The translations under genes were made by a program, and so were the position numbers. Shown here in pieces: positions 25,115-32,726 of a stretch of DNA of 64,000 nucleotides. Each line of letters begins with the position of its first letter. Within the stretch, counting starts at the first letter, position 1. The notes under the pieces are model-generated. The model was given only the letters and a program-made list of their open reading frames with translations. It was not told the DNA's origin and did not search any database. The DNA is taken from NCBI GenBank assembly GCA_020161755.1, contig JAIUOS010000001.1, forward strand, positions 210,633-274,632, given 5' to 3'. The DNA comes from Actinomycetota bacterium. Its GTDB lineage: Bacteria; Actinomycetota; Actinomycetes; Propionibacteriales; Propionibacteriaceae.

Positions 25115-26092
25115 GTGAGCGATCCCGACGCGTATGTGTCCACCGGACGGCTGGCGCCGCCGCTCGACGTCCGGCGCATCCTGGACGCCGTCCACACCGA
25201 GGTCGCCGGCGTCGACGGCGGCGAGAACTCCCCGATCTACCCGGCGCTGGCGCAGGCCGACCCGTCCCGCTTCGGACTGTGCGTGGCCGGCACCGACGGC
25301 GAGGTGTTCGAAGCCGGGGACGCGGGGGTCGGGTTCGCGATGATGAGCGTCGCCAAACCCTTCACGTTCGCGCTGGTCTGCGCCCACCTCGGCCCCGAGC
25401 GGGCCCGGCGCGAGCTCGGCGCCAACGCCACCGGCCAGCCGTTCAACGCGGTCGAACCGGTGCTGGCCGCCGAAGGTGGCCGGACGAACCCGATGGTCAA
25501 CGCCGGCGCGATCGCCACCTGCAGCCGGCTGCCCGGGGACGGCGTCGAAGAGCAGTGGACGCGCCTGCGCGCGGGGCTCTCCGCGTTCGCCGGCCGCGAG
25601 CTCGCGCTCGACGGGGCCTTGTACGACAGCGTCAGCGCCACGAACTTCCGCAACCGCGAGATCACCGCGGCGCTGGCCCGGCAGGGCGCGCTGGCCGGTG
25701 ACCCGGACGACGCCTTGGAGCTCTACACCCGGCAGAGCAGCCTGCTGGTGTGCGCGCGGGACCTGGCCGTGATGGGGGCGACGCTGGCCGACGGCGGCGT
25801 GAACCCGGTGACCCGCGAGCGTGTGGTGGACGCCGGCCTGTGCCAGCCGGTGCTGGCGGTGATGGCCACGTCCGGCATGTACGAGCGGTCCGGTGACTGG
25901 CTGTACGACGTGGGCCTGCCCGGCAAGTCCGGTATCGGCGGCGGCGTGCTGACGGTCTCGCCCGGCAAGGCCGGCCTGGGCACGTTCTCCCCGCCCCTGG
26001 ACGGCGCCGGCAACAGCGTCCGCGGGGTGCTCGCCGCCACCCTCCTCGCCCGCGCTCTCGGCCTCGGCCTCTTCACCTCCCGCCCCGCCTGA
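25115..26092 (+). CDS. glsA: Glutaminase, beta-lactamase-like fold
   Basis: A 325-residue glutaminase hydrolysing glutamine to glutamate and ammonia. The catalytic pair is in MMSVAKPF (S78 and K81). NPMVNAGAIAT, SNFRNREI-type VSATNFRNREITAALA, and a late GKSGIGGGVLTVSPGKAGLG are family motifs. GTG 25115 is 27 nt from the divergent cobU start. No regulatory ANK or STAS domain is attached. The stop is followed by family E repeats. Confidence 0.92.
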   Translation: MSDPDAYVSTGRLAPPLDVRRILDAVHTEVAGVDGGENSPIYPALAQADPSRFGLCVAGTDGEVFEAGDAGVGFAMMSVAKPFTFALVCAHLGPERARRELGANATGQPFNAVEPVLAAEGGRTNPMVNAGAIATCSRLPGDGVEEQWTRLRAGLSAFAGRELALDGALYDSVSATNFRNREITAALARQGALAGDPDDALELYTRQSSLLVCARDLAVMGATLADGGVNPVTRERVVDAGLCQPVLAVMATSGMYERSGDWLYDVGLPGKSGIGGGVLTVSPGKAGLGTFSPPLDGAGNSVRGVLAATLLARALGLGLFTSRPA

Positions 26093-26094
26093 CC

Positions 26095-26252
26095 GGGGAC
26101 GGTTCTTGAATCCGCCAGATTCCGGCGGGTATCGGGGACGGTTCTTCAATCCACCAGATTTTGGCGGGGAATGGGCGGCGCCGGCCGTCTGGCGAACCGG
26201 GAGTTGACAAGGGGGTTCAGCGAGACGCTACGAATTTCGGAACCGTCCCCGA
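26095..26252. repeat. Family E repeats (GGGGACGGTTCTT, two direct and one inverted copy)
   Basis: Direct units at 26095-26129 and 26134-26168 share GGGGACGGTTCTT-(G/C)AATCC-CCAGATT-GGCGGG. At 26239-26252 the core recurs inverted as GGAACCGTCCCCGA. Elements with this core are known as REP-like sequences tied to RAYT transposases in other bacteria; no such gene is in the window. They fill the gap between glutaminase and the convergent kinase-like gene. Confidence 0.82.
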
Positions 26253-26261
26253 TTTCCGCCG

Positions 26262-27011
26262 TCAGGAGAGGAGGCCGGACGCGAGGCGCGCGGCGTCCGC
26301 GCGGTAGCCGGCGGCGTGCCTGTGCAGGTCGGGGTTGGACAGCTCGACGGCGGCGCGGTCGCTGAAGTCGGCGAGGTCGCGCAGGCGCTCGACCACCACC
26401 GGCAGCACCTCGGACGCGGTGAACGACCCGCCGTACGCCGCCACCAGCCGCTCCAGCCGCCCCGCCCGCTCGGACGCGGTGAACGCGCCGGCCTCCAGCG
26501 CCCCGTTGAGCGGCACCAGGGTGTAGGCGAGGTAGGCGAGGTCACGGATCCGCGGCCCCGGCGAGCAGTAGTCGAAGTCGATCACCCCGACCAGCCGGCC
26601 GTCCTCGAACACCAGGTTGTAGACGGCGAAGTCGTTGTGGCAGACCACCTCGGCCGGCTCCAGCACCGGCGAGCGCCAGCCGTCCCGCACCCCCGCGAGC
26701 CCCACGGACGCGTCGTGCAGCCGGCGCAGCAGGGACGCAGCATCGGCCAGCACCGACTCCGCCCACACCCAGTCCGGCATCGGGTAGGCGGGGACCACGC
26801 CGGGCAGGAAGCTCAGCCGCTCCCGGCCGTCGTCGGTGTACCCGAGCGGGCGTGGCGTCCCCTGCACACCGGCCGCGGCGTAGGCGTCCAGCAGCCGGTG
26901 GACGTTCGGCGTCCACGGCCCCGCGGTGCGCAGCACCTCCTCGCCCCGCCGGCTGACCGGGCCCATGTTGCCGCCCGCCAGCGGCTCCTCGTCGATCGGC
27001 TCCGGCCCCAC
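26262..27011 (-). CDS. APH-family phosphotransferase
   Basis: A 249-residue protein-kinase-like enzyme. The catalytic loop is CHNDFAVYNLVF (H-N-D, with the distal N) and the metal site is GVIDFDYCSPGPRIRD. Such proteins often phosphorylate small alcohols or antibiotics; no substrate is evident. It lies 18 nt downstream of the aminotransferase on the same strand and is probably the last gene of a tetR-ldh-aminotransferase-kinase run. It is a different subgroup from the APH-like gene at 12745. Confidence 0.82.
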   Translation of the reverse strand: MGPEPIDEEPLAGGNMGPVSRRGEEVLRTAGPWTPNVHRLLDAYAAAGVQGTPRPLGYTDDGRERLSFLPGVVPAYPMPDWVWAESVLADAASLLRRLHDASVGLAGVRDGWRSPVLEPAEVVCHNDFAVYNLVFEDGRLVGVIDFDYCSPGPRIRDLAYLAYTLVPLNGALEAGAFTASERAGRLERLVAAYGGSFTASEVLPVVVERLRDLADFSDRAAVELSNPDLHRHAAGYRADAARLASGLLS

Positions 27012-27029
27012 TGCCCCAGGCCCCCCGGC

Positions 27030-28289
27030 TCAGGCCTGCGCGGTCCGGTACTCGGCGGTCGCCAACCGGATGCACGCCGCGGCCACCTGCATCGCCGTCC
27101 GCACCTCCGCCACCGGCGGACGCGTCGGCGCGATCCGGATGTTGCGGTTCGCCGGGTCAGCGCCGCCCGGGTAGGTGGCCCCGGCCGGGGTCAGCACCAC
27201 GCCCGCAGCCTTCGCGAGTTCGACCACCCGCGCCGCCACCGGAGCGGTGGTGAACAGCGAGCTGAAGTAGCCGCCCCGCGGCGTCGTCCAGGTGGCGTAC
27301 GCGCCGTCGGTGCCCAGTTCGGCCGACAGCACCTCGTCGACCGCTGCGAACTTGGGCGCGATCAGCGTCGCGTGGGCTCGCATCAGGCCGTCGATGCCGC
27401 CCGGGTACGCCTCCAGGAACCGGACGTGGCGCGCCTGCTCCACCTTGTTCGGCCCGATGCTCTGCGCGGCCAGCCAGCCCGTGAGCCACGCCACGTTCGC
27501 CACCGAGGACGCCACGAAGCCCAGCCCGGCGCCGGCGAACGTCACCTTGCTGGTGCTGCCGAACACGAACGCCCGGTCGGGAAACCCGGCCTCCGCGCAC
27601 AGCCCCACGAACTCGACGGTCGCGTCCGGCTCACCGAGCGCGTGCGCGCGGTAGGCATCGTCGGCGAAGATCGTGAAGTCGGGCGCCGCGGTGGGCATGC
27701 CGGCGAGCCGCCGCGCCGCGTCCGCGCTGATCGTCTCCCCGCCCGGGTTGGAGTAGGTGGGCACGAACAGCACCCCCTTGATCGCGGGATCGGACGCCGC
27801 CAGCGCCGTGATCGCGTCCACGTCCGGCCCGTCGGGGCGCATGTCGACCACGACGAGCTCGAAACCCAGCGCGGTCAGCATGCCGAAGTGACGGTCGTAG
27901 CCGGGGACGGTGACGATCATCTTCGGCCGCTCGTGCACCCAGCCGCCCTGCGAGCCGCGGACGCCGTGCAGCAGCGCGAACGTCAGCACCAGCCCCTGGA
28001 GTTCGAGCGAGGAGTTGTTCCACACCACGACGTTGGCCGCGTCCACCCCCAGGTAGCGCCCGAACAGAGCCCGCGCGCTCGGCAGGCCGGCGACCCCGCC
28101 GGGGTAGTTGCGCAGGTCGAGCCCGTCCATCGTGACGTCGGACGGACCGAGCGCGGCCAGCAGGCCGTTCGAGAGGTCGAAGTCGGCGTCCGAGGGCTGC
28201 CCGCGCTGCAAGTCCAGCGTCAGGCCGCGGGCGACGAAGGCGTCGTACGCAGCCCGCGCGGCGGCCAGGTCGGTGGTGGCCCCGGCCAT
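27030..28289 (-). CDS. Aspartate aminotransferase (PF12897-type class I)
   Basis: A 419-residue PLP enzyme resembling the Corynebacterium glutamicum AspT group rather than AspC. The PLP lysine is K248 in FGSTSKVTFAGAGLGF. VPTYSNPGGETIS and IFADDAYRAH supply the Asn and Asp/Tyr cofactor contacts, and NRNIRIAPTRPP near the end holds the substrate-binding Arg. It would interconvert aspartate and oxaloacetate. It starts 4 nt after the lactate dehydrogenase stop, so the two are co-transcribed, coupling a pyruvate enzyme to a C4 transaminase. Confidence 0.88.
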   Translation of the reverse strand: MAGATTDLAAARAAYDAFVARGLTLDLQRGQPSDADFDLSNGLLAALGPSDVTMDGLDLRNYPGGVAGLPSARALFGRYLGVDAANVVVWNNSSLELQGLVLTFALLHGVRGSQGGWVHERPKMIVTVPGYDRHFGMLTALGFELVVVDMRPDGPDVDAITALAASDPAIKGVLFVPTYSNPGGETISADAARRLAGMPTAAPDFTIFADDAYRAHALGEPDATVEFVGLCAEAGFPDRAFVFGSTSKVTFAGAGLGFVASSVANVAWLTGWLAAQSIGPNKVEQARHVRFLEAYPGGIDGLMRAHATLIAPKFAAVDEVLSAELGTDGAYATWTTPRGGYFSSLFTTAPVAARVVELAKAAGVVLTPAGATYPGGADPANRNIRIAPTRPPVAEVRTAMQVAAACIRLATAEYRTAQA

Positions 28290-28293
28290 GCGC

Positions 28294-29271
28294 TCAGTAG
28301 CCGATCGCGGCGAGCGTCGAACGGATCGCGGCCGCCGACTTGTTCAGCAGGCCGATCTCGTGGGCGTCCATCGGGAACTCGAACGTGCGCCGGATGCCGG
28401 ACGGGCCGACCAGGCTCGGCACCGACAGCGCCACCCCGGACACCCCGCGGTAGTCGGTGAGCACGCTCGACAGCGGCCAGATCTTGCGCTGGTCGCCCAG
28501 GATCGCCTCCACCAGCCGCGCCCCGGCCAGGCCGATCGCGTAGTTGGTGGCGCCCTTGCCCTCGATGATCGAGTACGCGGCGTGCACGGTGTCGTGCGCG
28601 ATCTGCGCCAGCACCTCCTCGGTGAACACGCGGACGCCACCGGCGTCCGTCCAGTCCCGGATCGGGATCTGTGCGATCGAGGCCGACGACCAGATCGGGA
28701 ACTCGGTGTCCCCGTGCTCGCCGAACATGGCCGCGTGGACGTTCGACAGCGCCACGCCCGCGCGCTGCGCGATCGCCCAGCGCAGCCGGGACGTGTCCAG
28801 CAGCGTGCCGGTCGACAGGACGCGGTTCACCGGCAGCCCGCTGACCTGGTGGGCGACCACGGTGAGCACGTCGCACGGGTTGGTGACCAGCACGAGGACG
28901 GCGTTCGGCGCCTGCTCGAGCAGGTCGGGCACGAGCTTGGTCATGATGCCGGCGTTCACCCCGGCCAGGTCGAGCCGGGTCTGGCCGGGCTTCTGGCGGG
29001 CCCCGGCCGTGATGATGATCACCGAGGAGTCCTTGACGACCGAGATGTCGGAGCCGCCGGTGACCACCGACGTCGGCGTGAACTGGGTGCCGTGCGAGAG
29101 GTCGTGGACCTCGGCCTCAACCTTCTTGGTGTCGATGTCGTACAGCGCGATCTGGCGCGCCGACCCGCGGATCAGCGAGGCATAGGCGATCGAGGTACCG
29201 ACGGAGCCGGCCCCCACGACGGTGAGCTTGGAGTTGGCAAGGTTCTGGCTTTCGACGGACACCGGGGTCAT
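28294..29271 (-). CDS. ldh: L-lactate dehydrogenase
   Basis: A 325-residue NAD-dependent dehydrogenase interconverting pyruvate and lactate. The Rossmann motif is [14 protein letters not shown] (residues 18-31). [13 protein letters not shown] has glutamine before the substrate loop, which marks lactate rather than malate dehydrogenase. [21 protein letters not shown] and [11 protein letters not shown] (catalytic His) follow. It lies 9 nt after the TetR stop and 4 nt before the aminotransferase. In propionic acid bacteria such an enzyme links lactate use or production to central metabolism. Confidence 0.95.
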   Translation of the reverse strand: MTPVSVESQNLANSKLTVVGAGSVGTSIAYASLIRGSARQIALYDIDTKKVEAEVHDLSHGTQFTPTSVVTGGSDISVVKDSSVIIITAGARQKPGQTRLDLAGVNAGIMTKLVPDLLEQAPNAVLVLVTNPCDVLTVVAHQVSGLPVNRVLSTGTLLDTSRLRWAIAQRAGVALSNVHAAMFGEHGDTEFPIWSSASIAQIPIRDWTDAGGVRVFTEEVLAQIAHDTVHAAYSIIEGKGATNYAIGLAGARLVEAILGDQRKIWPLSSVLTDYRGVSGVALSVPSLVGPSGIRRTFEFPMDAHEIGLLNKSAAAIRSTLAAIGY

Positions 29272-29280
29272 GCCCCCAGC

Positions 29281-29922
29281 CTATCGAGGCTCCTCGCGGT
29301 CGGTCACAAGAGACTTCAGCAGCTCGGTCAGCTGGCGCCGGCGCGACTCGTCGTCGGGCTCGAGCCCCTGCAGCAGCGCGTTGATGCCGCTGTGCAGGTA
29401 CACCGCGTGCAGCAGGTCGAGCGCCTCCTCCATCGGCAGCTGGAGTCGCAGCCCGACCCGGTCTACGACACCGCCCAGCAGGTCGCCGATCTGCTCGCCC
29501 ATCCGCTCGTTGAGCGCGAGCAGGGGCTGGCGCAGCGCGGGGGCACGGACGGCGTACAGCCGCAACTCCATGCCGGCGACGAGGTCCTCGCTGCTGCGCG
29601 GCTGCGTGGCCAGGAACACGCTGAGCGCCAATTCGATCACCTCGTCGATCGTGCGCGCGCACAGCACGTCCTCACCGATGCTGGCGACGGCCTTCTCGGT
29701 GGCTTCCAGTTCGCGGAGGGCGTGCCGGTTCAGCACGGCCAGGCACAGGTCGTCCTTGTCGGCGAAGTTGGAGTAGAACGCGCCGCGGGTGAACTCGGCC
29801 CGCTCGCAGATCTCCTCGACGCTCGCCCCGAGGACGCCCTTCGCCGCGAACAGTGCGACGGCCGCGTCCATCAGTCGCTCCCGGGTCTGGCTGCGGCGAG
29901 CGGTCACTGTTGTCTCACTCAT
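29281..29922 (-). CDS. TetR-family repressor divergent to the MMPL transporter
   Basis: A 213-residue TetR regulator. The helix-turn-helix is in GVLGASVEEICERAEFTRGA followed by FYSNFADKDDL; the C-terminal domain is helical. RBS AGGAG lies 7 nt before ATG 29922. Paired palindromes at 29941-29954 and 29958-29971 in the divergent promoter region are the likely operators. It would repress both itself (with the downstream ldh run) and the transporter genes to the right. The inducing ligand is unknown but is probably a lipophilic compound exported by that system. Confidence 0.9.
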   Translation of the reverse strand: MSETTVTARRSQTRERLMDAAVALFAAKGVLGASVEEICERAEFTRGAFYSNFADKDDLCLAVLNRHALRELEATEKAVASIGEDVLCARTIDEVIELALSVFLATQPRSSEDLVAGMELRLYAVRAPALRQPLLALNERMGEQIGDLLGGVVDRVGLRLQLPMEEALDLLHAVYLHSGINALLQGLEPDDESRRRQLTELLKSLVTDREEPR

Positions 29923-29936
29923 CGCATCTCCTGACT

Positions 29937-29971
29937 TTCAATACAGTTCTGTATTGAATACACTACCGTAT
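29937..29971. promoter_or_regulatory. Twin TetR operators between tetR and the MMPL gene
   Basis: TTCAATACAG-TT-CTGTATTGAA at 29937-29958 is a perfect 10-bp inverted repeat. A weaker copy ATACACTACCGTAT lies at 29958-29971, with the same half-site spacing as ATACAGTTCTGTAT (29941-29954). The centres are 17 bp apart, suiting two TetR dimers. Its AT richness stands out against the surroundings. Confidence 0.8.
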
Positions 29972-30029
29972 CGAGCCTTGTTCCACCGACACTTCGGGGG
30001 AGCGCCGAAGCCGGGGAAGGGTCTTTCCG

Positions 30030-32726
30030 TTGTCATCATTCCTGTATCGCCTGGGACGCGCCAGCTATCGGCTGCGCGGCCGCGTCGTGATCGCGTGGAC
30101 CCTCCTGCTCATCGTCCTCGGCGGCCTCGCGGTCACCATCGGCGGCCAGTACAGCGACGTGTTCGAGGTGCCGGGCGCGAGCTCGACCAAGGCCCTCAAC
30201 AAGCTCAAGGTCACCTTCCCCGAAGCCGCGGACGCGACCGCGACCGTCCTGATCACCGCGCCCGCCGGGTCGAAGCTCGAGGACGCCGACGTGAAGAAGG
30301 CCGTCAAGGCGTGGGAGAAGGAGGTCGAGAAGCTGTCGTTCGTGCGGGGGATCATCGACCCCTACAACGAGAACATCGACGGCTCGATCAGCAAGGACGG
30401 CGCCAGCGGCATCGCGAACGTCCGGGTCGAGGGCACCGCGTCCACGGTGACCGACGCCCAGCGCGAGGAACTCACCGCCGCCGCCAAGACCCTGGAGACC
30501 ACGCTGCCCGGCGCGAAGGTGCTGGTCGGCGGCGAGGTGTTCAGCGTCCACGTGCCGCACATCACCGTGATCGAGGCCCTCGGCCTGGGCGTGGCGATCA
30601 TCGTGCTGGTGATCACGCTCGGCTCGGTGGTGGCGTCGATGATGCCGGTCGGCACGGCCGTCGCCGGCGTCGGCATCGGAGTGCTCGGCGTGCAGATCGC
30701 CGCCGGTGTCATCTCGGTGAGCTCCACCACGTTGATGCTCGCGGTCATGCTCGGCCTGGCGGTCGGCATCGACTACGCGCTGTTCATCATCTCCCGCCAC
30801 CGTGACCAGCTCGCCGCCGGCATGGAGGTGGAGGAGTCCGCCGCGCGCGCGGTCGGCACCGCCGGATCGGCGGTCGTGTTCGCCGGCCTCACCGTGATCA
30901 TCGCGCTGGTCGGGCTGAGCATCGCCGGGCTGCCGTTCCTCACCGTGATGGGCGTCTTCGGCGCGCTCACCGTGGCGTTCGAGGTGGCGCTCGCGCTCAC
31001 CCTGCTGCCCGCGTTCATGGGGTTCGCCGGGGAGCGGCTGCGTCCGAAGCCCGCCAAGGAGCGCAAGGGACGGACGCGGGCCTCGCGCACCAGCGGCGGC
31101 CCGGCCGGCTGGTGGGTGCGCATGGTCACCGCCTGGCCGGTCGTGACGATCGTGCTGGTGCTGGTCGGCATGGGTGCGCTCGCGTACCCGGCCAAGGACC
31201 TCCAGATGGCGCTGCCCACGTCCGGCCACTCGCTGCCCGGCACCCAGGACCGCGAGACGTTCGACGCGATCACCCAGAAGTTCGGGGTCGGACGCAACGG
31301 CCCGCTGATCCTGATCGTCGACATCGTTGAGCTGGACGACCCGATCGAGGCGCTCGACGGCCTGAAGGCCGACATCGAGGCCATGCCGGGTGTGGAGATG
31401 ATCGCCGCGTCCACGCCGAACGCCAACGTCGACACCGGCATGGTGCAGATCATCCCGACCACCGGCCCGGACGACCCGGCCACCGCCAACCTCGTCGAGC
31501 GGCTGCGCGAGCGGCACGACGAGTGGAAGAAGGCCTACGACGTCGAGACGGCGGTCACCGGCTTCACCGCGATCCAGATCGACGTCACGTCCCAGCTCGA
31601 GGCCGCGCTGCTGCCGTTCGGCATCTTCGTGGTCGGCCTGTCGCTGGTGCTCCTGACCATGGTGTTCCGCTCGATCTGGGTGCCGCTCAAGGCCGCGCTC
31701 GGCTACCTGCTGAGCGTCGCGGCGGCGTTCGGCGCCACCACGCTGGTGTTCAACCAGGGCTGGTTCTCCTCCCTGATCAACCTGCCCGAGCCCGGACCGG
31801 TGATCAGCTTCCTGCCGATCATCCTGATGGGCATCCTGTTCGGCCTGGCCATGGACTACGAGGTGTTCCTCGTCTCCCGGATGCGCGAGGAGTACGTCCA
31901 CGGCAACACCGAACGCTCGGTCGAGGACGGCTTCGTGCACTCCGCGCGGGTGGTCGTGGCCGCCGGCCTGATCATGTTCTCGGTGTTCGCGTTCTTCGTG
32001 CCGCACGGCGAGGGCGCGATCAAGCCGATCGCGTTCGGCCTGGCCGTCGGCGTGGCGCTGGACGCGTTCGTCGTGCGCATGACGCTGGTGCCGGCGGTGA
32101 TGAAGCTGCTCGGACGCCACGCCTGGTGGCTGCCGAAGTGGTTGGACGCGCGGCTGCCGTCCCTGGACATCGAGGGCGAGTCGTTGACCCGCCAGGTGCA
32201 CCTGGCGTCGTGGCCGTCGCCGGACGACACGTCCGCGATCGTAGGCGAGGGGCTGGTCGCCCGGGTCGGTGAGCGGACGCTGTTCAGCGACCTCGCGCTG
32301 GGCGTGCAGCCCGGCGGGGTGCTGGTCGTCGAGGGCGAGCACGCCCAGCGGCAGGCGCTGCTGCTGGCACTGTCCGGACGGGTGAAGCTCACCGACGGCA
32401 AGCTCAAGGTGCTCGGCCTGGTGCTGCCGGAGGAATCGCCGGTGCTCCGGCGCCGCGCGCTGCTGCTCGGCCCGTCCGTCACCCACTTCGGGCGGGTACT
32501 GAAGAACGTCTCCGGCGGGATCGTCTGCGTCGACAACGCCGACGAGCTCTCCGACACCCAGGACCGGTCCCTGCGCCGCGCGCTGGCCGCGTCCGCCACG
32601 TCCGGGGAACCGACCACGTGGGTGCTGGGCGTGATGCCCGGCTCCGATCTCGAGGCGCAGCTGCCGGTGCCGTTCACGGTGCTGAAGCTGGCGTCCCACC
32701 TCGCCCTGGAAGGAGCGAACCGATGA
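30030..32726 (+). CDS. MMPL/RND transporter with C-terminal degenerate ABC-ATPase-like domain
   Basis: An 898-residue protein. Residues 1-720 form an MMPL exporter: two halves, each with a first helix, an extracytoplasmic domain and a bundle of helices. The proton-path motifs are GLAVGIDYALFIISRHRDQL in the first half and GLAMDYEVFLVSRMREEY in the second. Residues about 738-898 read like an ABC ATPase (ARVGERTLFSDLALGVQPGG), but the Walker A position is EGEHAQRQALLLALSGR with no GKS/T, and a Walker B-like GGIVCVDNADELSD remains. No signature LSGGQ is seen. TTG 30030 has GGGGAAGGG upstream. It overlaps the YhgE/Pip gene by 4 nt. Confidence 0.88.
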   Translation: MSSFLYRLGRASYRLRGRVVIAWTLLLIVLGGLAVTIGGQYSDVFEVPGASSTKALNKLKVTFPEAADATATVLITAPAGSKLEDADVKKAVKAWEKEVEKLSFVRGIIDPYNENIDGSISKDGASGIANVRVEGTASTVTDAQREELTAAAKTLETTLPGAKVLVGGEVFSVHVPHITVIEALGLGVAIIVLVITLGSVVASMMPVGTAVAGVGIGVLGVQIAAGVISVSSTTLMLAVMLGLAVGIDYALFIISRHRDQLAAGMEVEESAARAVGTAGSAVVFAGLTVIIALVGLSIAGLPFLTVMGVFGALTVAFEVALALTLLPAFMGFAGERLRPKPAKERKGRTRASRTSGGPAGWWVRMVTAWPVVTIVLVLVGMGALAYPAKDLQMALPTSGHSLPGTQDRETFDAITQKFGVGRNGPLILIVDIVELDDPIEALDGLKADIEAMPGVEMIAASTPNANVDTGMVQIIPTTGPDDPATANLVERLRERHDEWKKAYDVETAVTGFTAIQIDVTSQLEAALLPFGIFVVGLSLVLLTMVFRSIWVPLKAALGYLLSVAAAFGATTLVFNQGWFSSLINLPEPGPVISFLPIILMGILFGLAMDYEVFLVSRMREEYVHGNTERSVEDGFVHSARVVVAAGLIMFSVFAFFVPHGEGAIKPIAFGLAVGVALDAFVVRMTLVPAVMKLLGRHAWWLPKWLDARLPSLDIEGESLTRQVHLASWPSPDDTSAIVGEGLVARVGERTLFSDLALGVQPGGVLVVEGEHAQRQALLLALSGRVKLTDGKLKVLGLVLPEESPVLRRRALLLGPSVTHFGRVLKNVSGGIVCVDNADELSDTQDRSLRRALAASATSGEPTTWVLGVMPGSDLEAQLPVPFTVLKLASHLALEGANR

